From Nocardia jejuensis NBRC 103114 (GTDB lineage Bacteria > Actinomycetota > Actinomycetes > Mycobacteriales > Mycobacteriaceae): a DNA stretch of 64,000 nucleotides. Both the position numbers and the translations under genes were made by a program. Location: NCBI RefSeq assembly GCF_001613145.1, contig NZ_BDBU01000043.1:80020-144019 (forward strand). Direction: 5' to 3'. The notes beneath the pieces were generated by a model. The model was not told where the DNA came from and searched no databases. It saw nothing but the letters and a program-made list of their open reading frames with translations. Below, in pieces: positions 18,482-28,000 of this stretch. Numbering within the stretch: position 1 is the first letter of the stretch; each line of letters starts with the position of its first letter.

Positions 18482-19065
18482 ACCCCACCACCTCTCAGCG
18501 GCCCACAGCGTTCCTCCTCCATGCTCGCACCAACCCCGCCCCCACTACACCGCAACCGAGATCACAACCCCGCAAGATCCAGTCCCGCACCGAATCTCCA
18601 GACACGCGGGCTCGACCCGGCAACAGATCGCACGACTCTCGCCCATGCCGGACGTTCCCGCGCCGCCCGGCACAGCCATGCCCCGCCCGGCAATCTCGAG
18701 GCCGGCGGATTCGTGCTTCGCGCAGCAACCTTGGTCGCAGACCGCTGACTCCTCGGCTCCGATGCGATCCACCGGGAGCAGACACCCTGGGCCGTCGCGA
18801 CTCCGCAACCATGGCTCGCGGGCGGTACGTCGATGGTGTTGCGGCGCATCGCCATGAGACTCGACGCCTGGGACGAGATCGACGCCGAAGCCCGCGCGAT
18901 CACAGTTCAGCGCGTAGGCGCACATTCAACCGAGCAGGGTGGCGGTTTTCCTTGTCGATGGTGTGCGTGTGCCCACTCGGAGGAATCGACGACCGCACAC
19001 GGCACCCGAACTCTGCGCATATCGCCGCTGCACAGCGCTCGCGAGCGGCTCTGCGGCGTTTCGGC
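18482..19065. other. 584-bp gap without a convincing gene
   Basis: Both strands have open frames of about 90-125 codons, but they are cysteine/arginine-rich, unlike real proteins of this genome, and none has a ribosome site. It could contain decayed coding sequence; no recognisable fragment was found. Confidence 0.45.
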
Positions 19066-20055
19066 TCACCGGGTGGATTCCCGGGCGATCAGGGTCCAGA
19101 CCGGCCGCTGAGGCGCTCCGACTCGCGGTGCTGTGACGGATCCTGCGAGCTCGAGGATTCGCGCGGCGAGAGTGCGCGCCGGAACGTCGAGGTCGATGGC
19201 GATGGTGGACAGGGGCGGATCGGTGAGCGAGGCGGCGAGAATATCGTCGACGCCGATGATCGCCATCGAGCCGGGCACCGCGATGTCCCCGGACCGGCAG
19301 GCGGCCAGAACGGCAAGGGCCGCAAGGTCGTTGAACGCGGCGATCGCGGTGACCGCGGCCGCGCTCCAGGCGTGGAGGGCGGCTCGCGCGCCGTCCTCGC
19401 GATACCGCACCGTCGCGACCGCGGGCGCGGGCAGCCCGTGTGCGCGGCAGACCTCCCGGACCCCTTCGAGTCGCGGCGCGCAGAAGGCGCGTTCACGCGG
19501 ATCCTCGACCGCGGCGAATCCGATTCGCGCGTGCCCGCGTTCGATCAGGTGCAGGGCCTGCATGCGTCCCACATCGTGTTGGTCGAGCCCAGCCGCTCGC
19601 ACGAACTCGGACTCGAACACGTTGTCCAGCAGGGCGATTCCGGTAGCGCGGAGGGACCGCACATCAGCGGACGACAGCGCGCCGAAGGCGAGCACGACCG
19701 CGGGTTGAACGTGCTGCCACAGCTGCGCGAGCGGCCGGGCGGTGTCGTCGCCGTGCATGAAGACGCAGGCGTAGCCGGATTCGCCGAGCACGTGACTCAG
19801 GGTGATCTTGAATTCCTCCATCGCCTGCGCGACCGGAAAATCGGGCAGCACGCACAGCACCACATTGCTGCGCCCGCTACGCAGCGAACGAGCGGCGGCC
19901 GAGGGTACGTAGCCGAGCCGGCTCGCGGCCGCCAGCACGGCGTCGCGCGTCTCGGCGGGGATGCTCTGGTCACTGCGGGCGTTGAGCACGAAACTCACCG
20001 TCGTCTGCGACACCCCCGCCTCGCGTGCGACGTCCTTGCTCGTGACCCTGGCCAT
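19066..20055 (-). CDS. LacI-family transcriptional repressor
   Basis: 329 residues from ATG 20055 with GGGAG upstream. The N-terminal LacI helix-turn-helix and hinge are clear (TSKDVAREAGVSQTTVSFVLNAR and a SAAARSLRSGRS hinge). The rest is the periplasmic-binding-protein-like effector domain, ending in the usual VGAPQRPVWTLIARES region. It is divergent from an MFS transporter, hydrolase and lipase run. A perfect 18-bp palindrome in the shared promoter is its probable operator, so it likely autoregulates and represses that run until an unknown ligand binds. Confidence 0.93.
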   Translation of the reverse strand: MARVTSKDVAREAGVSQTTVSFVLNARSDQSIPAETRDAVLAAASRLGYVPSAAARSLRSGRSNVVLCVLPDFPVAQAMEEFKITLSHVLGESGYACVFMHGDDTARPLAQLWQHVQPAVVLAFGALSSADVRSLRATGIALLDNVFESEFVRAAGLDQHDVGRMQALHLIERGHARIGFAAVEDPRERAFCAPRLEGVREVCRAHGLPAPAVATVRYREDGARAALHAWSAAAVTAIAAFNDLAALAVLAACRSGDIAVPGSMAIIGVDDILAASLTDPPLSTIAIDLDVPARTLAARILELAGSVTAPRVGAPQRPVWTLIARESTR

Positions 20056-20118
20056 CTCACTCCCCACGCTCGTGTTCGGACGAGTCTATTGCGCCGCTGA
20101 GAGCTCGCGGCTAACCTC

Positions 20119-20136
20119 CACTAATACGTATTAGTG
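20119..20136. promoter_or_regulatory. Perfect 18-bp palindrome, probable LacI-family operator
   Basis: CACTAATACGTATTAGTG is fully self-complementary with a central CG step, as in LacI-family operators. It lies 63 bases from the repressor start and 67 bases from the MFS transporter start. Confidence 0.8.
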
Positions 20137-20203
20137 ACTGGGGTCACGATCCCCGGATCGCGGCGATCACGCGATCCGCTCGTTCGTCAATCGAGGGAAA
20201 ACC

Positions 20204-21460
20204 ATGCTCGACGCGCAGGTTCCGGCCACACACGCTCGCTCCGACGGGCTCGGCCGACTGCTCACCCTTCTGCTCCCGGCGACCACGGCGCTGTGCGCGG
20301 TCTTCAACGGGATCCAGCAGATCCTGCTCCCGGCACAGGTCGAGGCACTCGATCCCGGATCCAAGGTCGCCACGCTCGCGGTGATGACCACGCTGGCCGC
20401 GATCTCCTCGATGCTGGCCCTGCCCATCGGCGGCGCGATATCCGATCGCACCGCATCGCGGCTGGGCCGGCGCTCCCCCTGGCTGCTGCTGATGTCCGCG
20501 CTCTCGATGCTCCTGCTGCTCGGCATGGGCTCGAGCACCACGATTCTCACCCTGACCATCGGATACGTGATCGTCTGGTTCACGGCGAACTTCCATCAGG
20601 GCGCGCTCACGGCGGTCCTGCCCGATCGGGTGCCGGTGGAGCGCCGCGGACTCGCCTCCTCGGTGATCGGTCTGGGCACCCCCGTGGGAATCCTGTTCGG
20701 CGTGAACGTGGCCAGCCGCACCGAACAGGTCTGGGGCTACGCGATTCTCGGACTCGGGCTGTTGTGCACCACCGTCGCGCTGGTCTTCGGCGCACGAGAA
20801 GCACCCTCCACCAACGCATTCCATCGCAGGGCACCGGCGGCCCGCACCGCGGATTCCGTGCGCGCGTTCTTCCAGGCGTTCGGCAGCAGGGACTTCCGGC
20901 TCGCCTTCCTGAGCAGGGCCACCCTGTCCCTGGCCTATTTCACCGTCAGCGGCTACCTGTTCTACGCGCTCCAGGACCACATCGGCACCGCGAACCTCCC
21001 ACGCGGTGACGTCGCGATCGCGGTGAGCACGCTGTCCACGATCTCGGTGCTGACCTGGACCGCGGTCGCCGTGTTCGCCGGATGGCTCGCGGACCGGTTG
21101 GATCGGCGCAAATTGTTCGTCGGCATCAGTTCCGCCGGACTCGGCGCATCGATGCTCGTGCCGATCGTGAGCCCGACCTGGACCGGCATGCTCGTCTACG
21201 CGTTCCTGTCCGGGGCCTTCATCGGCAGCTACTTCGCCGTCGATCTCGCCGTCATGTCACTCGTATTGCCGGACAAGAACAATCAGGGCCGCGACTTCGC
21301 GATTCTGACCGTCGCCACCGGCCTGCCGCAGATCCTGTCCTCGGCGCTGGCCGGGGCCTTGATCGCCTGGTTCGGCGGCTATGTCGCCCTCTTCGTCTTC
21401 GGCGCGGTGTGCGCGTTCGCCGCCGGGCTCGTCATCATGCGGATCCGCTCGATCCGCTGA
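20204..21460 (+). CDS. MFS transporter (GPH/sugar-like)
   Basis: 418 residues, about twelve hydrophobic helices. The loop 2-3 motif DRTASRLGRRSPW is typical of the glycoside/sucrose-type MFS members, and the corresponding second-half loop ADRLDRRKLF is present. The family uses ion gradients for import or export of small organics; the neighbours suggest uptake of an ester or glycolipid breakdown product, but direction is not determinable. It is first of three genes in the same direction behind the LacI operator; a hydrolase follows after 24 bases. Confidence 0.87.
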   Translation: MLDAQVPATHARSDGLGRLLTLLLPATTALCAVFNGIQQILLPAQVEALDPGSKVATLAVMTTLAAISSMLALPIGGAISDRTASRLGRRSPWLLLMSALSMLLLLGMGSSTTILTLTIGYVIVWFTANFHQGALTAVLPDRVPVERRGLASSVIGLGTPVGILFGVNVASRTEQVWGYAILGLGLLCTTVALVFGAREAPSTNAFHRRAPAARTADSVRAFFQAFGSRDFRLAFLSRATLSLAYFTVSGYLFYALQDHIGTANLPRGDVAIAVSTLSTISVLTWTAVAVFAGWLADRLDRRKLFVGISSAGLGASMLVPIVSPTWTGMLVYAFLSGAFIGSYFAVDLAVMSLVLPDKNNQGRDFAILTVATGLPQILSSALAGALIAWFGGYVALFVFGAVCAFAAGLVIMRIRSIR

Positions 21461-21484
21461 CCCTCCACACGGAAAGGCAGTCCT

Positions 21485-22333
21485 ATGCCGTACATCAGCA
21501 CACCCGCCGGAGTGCGCCTGTACTACGACGCCCTCGGCGACCCCGACGGGCCGCCACTGGTGCTCGTGCAGGGCATGGGCGCACAGCTGCTGGGGTGGCA
21601 GCCGGGATTGTGCGCGCGGATCGCGGAACTCGGCTTCCGCGTCGTGCGCTTCGACAATCGCGACGTCGGGCTCTCCCAGAAGTTCCCCGAGGGCGGATAC
21701 CAGCTCGCGGACATGGCCGACGACCTGGCCGGACTGCTGACCCGGCTCGGCATCGAATCCGCACACATCGTGGGGCAGTCGATGGGCGGCATGATCGCTC
21801 AGGAGCTGGTGCGCACCCGGCCCGATCTGGTGCGGACACTGGCTCTGCTCTATACCGCGCCGATCAGCCGCGACGCCCTGGGCGCGAAGGAGGCGAACAC
21901 GGTGATCCAGGAGCGTTTCGCACTGCCGCGCGCCCGCGATCGCGACGAGGCGATCGAGCTCTACGTGCTGAACGAGGCCCCGTGCGCCTCGCCGGCCTAT
22001 CCTCGCGACCTCGAATGGCTGCGAGAACTCGGCGGCCTGATGTACGACCGCGATTACGACCCGGACGGCGCGGTGCGGCACCTGGCGGCGGTCACGGCGT
22101 CCCCCGATCACACCGAGGCGTTGCGGGACATAGCGATTCCCACCACCATCCTGCACGGCGACGGCGATCGACTGATCGACTCCCGGTTCGCCCGGGTGCT
22201 GCACGACGCGATCCCCGGGTCCACGCTCACGGTGTTCCCCGGCATGGGCCACGAACTGCCGCGAGCCCTGTGGCCGGACATCGTCACCGCGATCGGTGAC
22301 AACGCCGCGCTGACATCCCCACCGGGGCAGTGA
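21485..22333 (+). CDS. Alpha/beta-fold hydrolase
   Basis: 282 residues. The nucleophile elbow is GQSMGG (Ser99), the acid probably lies in HGDGDRLID, and the histidine is in GMGHELP near the C-terminus, a complete triad. NRDVGLSQKF after strand 2 is typical of the actinobacterial esterase/epoxide-hydrolase-like subgroup (similar to putative carboxylesterases annotated in mycobacteria). It is co-directional with the MFS gene (24-base gap) and the secreted lipase, suggesting intracellular processing of an imported ester. Confidence 0.9.
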   Translation: MPYISTPAGVRLYYDALGDPDGPPLVLVQGMGAQLLGWQPGLCARIAELGFRVVRFDNRDVGLSQKFPEGGYQLADMADDLAGLLTRLGIESAHIVGQSMGGMIAQELVRTRPDLVRTLALLYTAPISRDALGAKEANTVIQERFALPRARDRDEAIELYVLNEAPCASPAYPRDLEWLRELGGLMYDRDYDPDGAVRHLAAVTASPDHTEALRDIAIPTTILHGDGDRLIDSRFARVLHDAIPGSTLTVFPGMGHELPRALWPDIVTAIGDNAALTSPPGQ

Positions 22334-22403
22334 CACTCGTCCTCCCCCGTCCCACCCGGCACGACCGCACCGTCGCCGCCCTGCCATCGAACGGAATTCG
22401 TCC

Positions 22404-23651
22404 ATGAACACCCGAAACCAGCACCACGCCTTCGTGCTTCGCGGACTGTGCGCCGCGGCGATGGCCGCCACCCTCGCGACCGGCAACCCGGCGCTCGCCG
22501 CACCCGCGGACACCACGGTCGCCACTCCCGACCTGGACCCCTTCTACGCGACGCCACCCGACCTCGACTCCTACCCCGACGGCGCGATCCTGCGATCCCG
22601 GGAATCGGCGCTGTTCGGCCTCCCGCTGCCGATCTCGGTGTGGCAGATCCAGTACAGGTCCAGCGATGCGCGCGGCGCGGCGACCACCGGCGTCACCACG
22701 GTGCTGGTCCCCGGCCTGCCGTGGACCGGAGCGGGCGCGCGTCCGGTGGTGAGCTATCAGATGGCCGAGGACGGCCTCGGAGTGCAGTGCGCCTCCTCGT
22801 ACATGCTGCGGTCGGGCTACCAACCCGGCGCGCAGAACGATCAGACCAGCGAGGGCCCGCTGACCGCGCTACTGCTGCAACGCAATTGGGCGGTGGTCGT
22901 CTCGGATTACGAAGGGCCGCAGGAACGATTCCTCGATCGCGCGCAGGAGGCGCACAGCGCGCTGGACGGTATCCGTGCCGCATTGGCCTTCGCACCGGCG
23001 GGACTCGCGGCCGATTCCCCGGTCGCCGCGTTCGGCTATTCCGGCGGCGCGTTCGCCACGGTGTCGATGATGGAGATCCAGCCCGGGTACGCACCGGAAC
23101 TGAACGTCACCGGTTTCGCCGCGGGCGGTATTCCGGCCGATCTCGTCGCGGGCATCCGGCACGACAACGGGACCGCCAACGCGGGCCTGGCCGTCTTCGC
23201 CACCGCGGCCCTGGACCGTCTGCGGCCGGACCTGAACATCGTGGATCACTTCGACGATGCCGGGCGGGCGGCGATCACGACGGCCGGCAACCAGTGCGTA
23301 CAGCAGACCGTGGCCGACACCGCGTACCTTCGCCTGACCGACACCACCGGCTCCACCGACCCGGGCACCGTCCCGGCGCTCGTTATCGCAGCGGCACAGC
23401 AGAATCCGGGCCAGGCGGTCCCGACCGCACCGATGTACGCCTGGCACAGCACACTCGACGACGCACTGCCCATCGACGCCACCGACAGCCTCGTCGACCG
23501 ATACTGTGCGGCCGGTGCGTCGGTCACCTACCACCGCACGGACGTCCCCCAGCACGCCCCGGCCGCCGTCGCCGAGCTGCCCGCCGTGCTGGACTATCTG
23601 GGTGAACGGCTCGCCGGAGCTCCGATTCACCCGGGGTGCCGCACCTTCTGA
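22404..23651 (+). CDS. Secreted lipase (LIP family)
   Basis: 415 residues with a signal peptide ending at about ALAAP (residue 33). The catalytic serine is Ser213 in FGYSGGAFA; the acid is in the 'WHSTLDDALPI' segment and the histidine in VPQHAPAA near the C-terminus. TTVLVPGLPWTGAGARPVVSYQ and DYEGPQ are hallmarks of the secretory lipase family (PF03583), which hydrolyses triacylglycerols outside the cell. It is third in the LacI-controlled run, after a 70-base gap. Confidence 0.9.
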   Translation: MNTRNQHHAFVLRGLCAAAMAATLATGNPALAAPADTTVATPDLDPFYATPPDLDSYPDGAILRSRESALFGLPLPISVWQIQYRSSDARGAATTGVTTVLVPGLPWTGAGARPVVSYQMAEDGLGVQCASSYMLRSGYQPGAQNDQTSEGPLTALLLQRNWAVVVSDYEGPQERFLDRAQEAHSALDGIRAALAFAPAGLAADSPVAAFGYSGGAFATVSMMEIQPGYAPELNVTGFAAGGIPADLVAGIRHDNGTANAGLAVFATAALDRLRPDLNIVDHFDDAGRAAITTAGNQCVQQTVADTAYLRLTDTTGSTDPGTVPALVIAAAQQNPGQAVPTAPMYAWHSTLDDALPIDATDSLVDRYCAAGASVTYHRTDVPQHAPAAVAELPAVLDYLGERLAGAPIHPGCRTF

Positions 23652-23691
23652 TCCATATCGGCACCGTCTCGTCCATATCGGCACCGTCTCG
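23652..23691. repeat. Two exact tandem copies of a 20-bp unit
   Basis: The unit TCCATATCGGCACCGTCTCG occurs twice back to back immediately after the lipase stop codon. It is probably a recent slippage duplication; there is no hairpin. Confidence 0.9.
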
Positions 23692-23782
23692 CGCCGGTGG
23701 GCAACCGTCACTCCGAACTGATCGCGCACACCGCGCACAGGCGGCCCGCCGAACGACCGGACGGTATCGATAGCCTGGGCGC

Positions 23783-24238
23783 ATGCGCATTGTCGTCGAG
23801 GATCTGACCGGGGCCGAGGTGATCGAACTGCTGCGCGAGCACGTGGCCGAGATGCTGGACAACTCCCCCGAGGACAGCATGCACGCGCTGGATCTCGACG
23901 GTATGCGCAAGCCCGAGGTCACCTGCTGGTCGGTCTGGGACGGCACGGAACTGGCGGGCTTCGGGGCGCTGAAGGAGCTCGATCCCACCCACGGCGAGAT
24001 CAAGTCCATGCGCACGGTCGCGGCACGGCAGGGACGCGGGGCGGCCGCGCTGCTGCTGGGGCACATCATCGAGCAGGCGCGCGAGCGCGGGTATCGGCGG
24101 CTGAGTCTGGAGACCGGTGCGTCCGAGTTCTACGCGCCCGCGGTCCGGCTCTACGCACGACACGGCTTCACCCATCGCGGGCCTTTCGCCGACTACACCG
24201 AGGACCCGCACAGCGTCTTCATGACCAGGGAACTCTGA
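23783..24238 (+). CDS. GNAT-family acetyltransferase
   Basis: 151 residues. The acetyl-CoA pyrophosphate-binding loop is the RQGRGAAALLL segment, preceded by EIKSMRTV on beta-4 and followed by LETGASEFYAPAVRLYARHGF, as in the GNAT fold. WDGTELAGFGALKEL is typical of the PhnO/YafP-like subgroup that acetylates small amines. The substrate is unknown. It stands alone between the lipase run and a convergent membrane protein gene. Confidence 0.88.
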   Translation: MRIVVEDLTGAEVIELLREHVAEMLDNSPEDSMHALDLDGMRKPEVTCWSVWDGTELAGFGALKELDPTHGEIKSMRTVAARQGRGAAALLLGHIIEQARERGYRRLSLETGASEFYAPAVRLYARHGFTHRGPFADYTEDPHSVFMTREL

Positions 24239-24250
24239 CGCGCGAGCGGA

Positions 24251-24895
24251 CTAGCTTGCCGGAGAACGACTCTCACCGCGCCCGATCAGGCGCGGTACCG
24301 CGCCGCTCATCGCCGCCACCAGCGCGGCCAGCAGCGCGAAGAGCGCGAACATCACGATCAGCCCGATGGTGAGCTTGCCGTACCCCTGATTTCGGGGGTC
24401 GATGAACGGGTACGGATACCAATCCACGATCGGCCCGCGGATCAGCGTGTACACGCCGTATACGAACGGGAACACCAGCCAACCGCCGATCAGCCGAGCC
24501 GAGAGCCGGAGGCCCGAGGCGATCAGCAACCAGTCGGCGACGATGACGATCGGAATCAGCCGGTGCAGCACGATATTGATCCACCGGTCCGTGAGCATGA
24601 CGTCCACATCGGCCAGCAGCACCGCGTAGACGATGCCGGTGATCAGCAGGTAGAGCGTGGCCGCGCCGCGCAGCGCCTGCCAGCCCCGGCCGGCCGGATC
24701 TCGCAGGCCCCCGACCAGCAGCACGATCACGCCGAGAATGTTCGCCTCGATGGTGAAGTAACTGAAGAAATTGGTCATCGAGTAGTACGGATCGTCGATG
24801 CTGCGGATCGGGATCCATACCAGCGCGACGATGGCGAGCACCGCGAACGCGATGCGTAGTCCACGAATCCACCATGGCGTTCCAGCGCTGCTCAT
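24251..24895 (-). CDS. Pr6Pr-family integral membrane protein
   Basis: 214 residues from ATG 24895, with six to seven predicted helices. NFFSYFTIEANILG and ITGIVYAVLLADVDV, HRLIPIVIVADWLL, and WYPYPFIDPRNQGYG match the Pr6Pr (FAR-17a/AIG1-related) family of actinobacterial membrane proteins. Eukaryotic relatives hydrolyse fatty-acid esters of hydroxy fatty acids using a threonine and a histidine; here Thr in 'YFTIEAN' and His in 'LHRLIP' are suitable candidates. The bacterial function is not established. Confidence 0.8.
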   Translation of the reverse strand: MSSAGTPWWIRGLRIAFAVLAIVALVWIPIRSIDDPYYSMTNFFSYFTIEANILGVIVLLVGGLRDPAGRGWQALRGAATLYLLITGIVYAVLLADVDVMLTDRWINIVLHRLIPIVIVADWLLIASGLRLSARLIGGWLVFPFVYGVYTLIRGPIVDWYPYPFIDPRNQGYGKLTIGLIVMFALFALLAALVAAMSGAVPRLIGRGESRSPAS

Positions 24896-25032
24896 GCCCA
24901 GATGGTCGCACGACCTGCGCCCGAAACGGGGACGATACGCCGATACAGCACACATCCGGCAAGCCCTCGGGAACGCGCCGCACGACCGCGCCGCGCGCGG
25001 TGGGCAATGACTTCGCTACGCTTGACGGTGCA

Positions 25033-28000
25033 ATGACCAGGACCGCCGCTACCGTTCGCGAGCTTCGCACCCGCCTGGCCGAGCTGTCGATTCGTGACGA
25101 ATACCGCCTGCGTCGCCGACTCGACAAGGCCCGCGGCGAAGACCTCACCGCCCTCGAAGCCGAGATCGACACCGCGTCTCGCCGCGTCGACGCCCGGCGC
25201 GCCGCCGTACCCGCGATCCGGTACCCCGAACAACTGCCGGTCTCCGCGCGCCGCGACGATATCGCCGCGGCCATCGCCGAGAACCAGGTCGTGATCGTCG
25301 CGGGCGAGACCGGCTCAGGCAAGACCACCCAGCTGCCCAAGATCTGCCTGGAACTGGGACGCGGTATTCGCGGCACCATCGGCCACACCCAGCCGCGGCG
25401 ACTGGCCGCGCGCACGGTGGCCGAGCGCATCGCCGAGGAACTGGGCACCGAACTGGGCGATGTGGTCGGCTATACGGTCCGCTTCACCGACCACGCCTCC
25501 GATCGCACCCTGGTCAAGTTGATGACCGACGGCATCCTGCTCGCGGAGATCCAGCGCGATCGACTGTTGCGCCGATACGACACGATCATCATCGACGAGG
25601 CGCACGAGCGCAGCCTCAACATCGACTTCCTGATGGGGTACCTCAAGCAGCTGCTGCCCAAGCGGCCGGACCTCAAGCTCATCATCACCTCCGCGACCAT
25701 CGATCCGGAGCTCTTCGCTCGGCACTTCAGTGACGAGAAGGGCGCGCCCGCACCGATTGTCGAGGTGTCCGGGCGTTCGTTCCCGGTGGAGCTGCGCTAT
25801 CGGCCGCTGTCGCTCGAGGTCCCGCAGGCCTCCGACGATCCCGACGACGAGGACACCCGGATCGTCGACCGCGATCCCACCGACGCCATCGGCGACGCGG
25901 TGCGCGAACTCCAGCAGGAGGGCGACGGGGACATCCTGGTGTTCCTGTCCGGCGAACGCGAGATCCGCGACACCGCCGACGCGCTGCGGGATCTGAAACT
26001 GCCGCGCACCGAGATCCTGCCGCTGTACGCGCGACTGTCGGTGGCCGAACAGCATCGGGTGTTCTCCGCGCACACCGGCCGCCGGGTCGTGCTGGCCACC
26101 AACGTCGCCGAGACCTCCCTGACCGTGCCGGGCATCCGCTATGTGATCGATCCGGGCACCGCGCGCATCTCGCGGTACTCCATGCGCACCAAGGTGCAGC
26201 GTCTGCCGATCGAGCCCGTCTCGCAGGCTTCGGCGCGCCAGCGCTCGGGCCGCTGTGGCCGGGTGGCCGACGGCATCGCCATCCGGCTGTACTCCGAGGA
26301 CGATTTCGAGTCCCGGCCGCAATTCACCGAACCGGAGATCCTGCGCACGAATCTCGCGGCGGTCATTCTGCAGATGACCGCGCTGGGGCTCGGCAACATC
26401 GAGAGCTTCCCGTTCGTGGAGGCGCCGGACAACCGGGCCATTCGCGACGGCATCGCGCTGCTCGAGGAACTCGGGGCACTGGCCCGGCGCGGCGAGGCGC
26501 AGCCGGACCGCGAAATCCCCGACGCCGGACTGACTCTCACGCCCATCGGCCGAGAGATGGCGCAGATCCCGGTGGATCCGCGCATGGCCCGCATGCTGGT
26601 GGAGGCCAACCGCACCGGATGCCTGCCCGAGGTGCTGATCATCGTCGCGGCGCTCTCGATCCAGGACGTGCGCGAGCGACCGGTGGAATTCCAGCAGGCG
26701 GCCGATACCAAGCACGCCCGCTTCATCGTCGAGGGCTCGGACTTCCTGGCGTTCCTGCGACTGTGGGAGTACCTCGGGGATCAGCGCAAAGCATTGTCCT
26801 CCAACCAGTTCCGCAGACTGTGCCGCGATGAATTCCTGCACTACCTGCGCATTCGCGAATGGCAGGACCTACACGGTCAGCTGCGCACCATCACGCGGGG
26901 GTTGGGCTGGACCGGCGGCAACGAGCAGTCCGACGGACGCCGGGGCGACGACGACACTGGCGGTGCGACGGAATCGGGCGGCGAGCGCGAGGCCGGGGGC
27001 GGACGCGGACGGCGTCGGCGGGGTTCCGGCAGGAACTCGACCGGGGCCGGGCACGAGGCCGCCGACTCCCGGGCGAACGGATCCGGGGCCGACGGCGGCG
27101 GTGACCGGAATTCGCGCTCGGGTCAGCGCGAACGACCCAGCACACCCGAACCCGGCGGGGGCCGAGGCGGACTTTCCGCGCTGACCGCGAAACTCGCCGA
27201 GGCGGACGAGTCGCTGCCGTGGGACGTGAGGTCGATCCATCAGGCGCTGCTGGCCGGCATGCTCTCGCATATCGGTGTGCGAGAAGCGGAGTCGCGGGAG
27301 TTCCTGGGCGCGCGCAATGCGAAGTTCATGGTCTTCCCCGGGTCCTCGCTGGCCAAGAAACCGCCGCGCTGGGTGATGGCCGCCGAACTGGTGGAGACCT
27401 CCCGGCTGTGGGGGCGGATGGTCGCGCGGGTCGAACCCGAATGGGCCGAGCAGCTGGCCGGGGATCTGGTCAAGCGCACCTATTCCGAACCGCACTGGTC
27501 CGCCAAACGTGGTGCGGCACTCGCCTACGAGCGGGTCACGCTGTACGGCATTCCGCTGGTCACCCAACGCCGAGTGGACTTCGGACGAATCGATCCGGAG
27601 CTGTCGCGCGAGCTGTTCCTGCGCCATGCGCTGGTGCAGGGCGAATGGCAGACGCGGCACGAGTTCTTCGCGCGCAATCGCGAACTGCTCGAGGACGTGG
27701 CCGATCTCGAACATCGGGCCCGGCGGCGCGACATCCTGGTCGACGACGAGGTGCTTTTCGAGTTCTACGACAAGCGCGTCCCGGCCGACGTGGTGTCGGT
27801 GCGGCACTTCGATTCCTGGTGGCGCAAGGCGCAGCGCAAGGATCCCGAGCTGCTCGACTTCACCGCGTCCACCATCGTGAACGAGGATGCGGCGCTGCTG
27901 GATCCGACCGCGTACCCCGACAGCTGGCGACAGGGCGAGCTGAGTTTTCCGCTCACCTACCAATTCGAGCCGGGTAATGCCGATGACGGTGTCACCGTGC

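Noticed and set aside
18482..19065. Possible short genes in the gap before the LacI gene
   Set aside because: Open frames are Cys/Arg-rich, lack ribosome sites and show no protein-like pattern on either strand.
23652..23691. Tandem 20-bp units considered as a CRISPR-like or attachment-site repeat
   Set aside because: Only two units with no spacer, no cas or integrase genes; simple duplication is sufficient.
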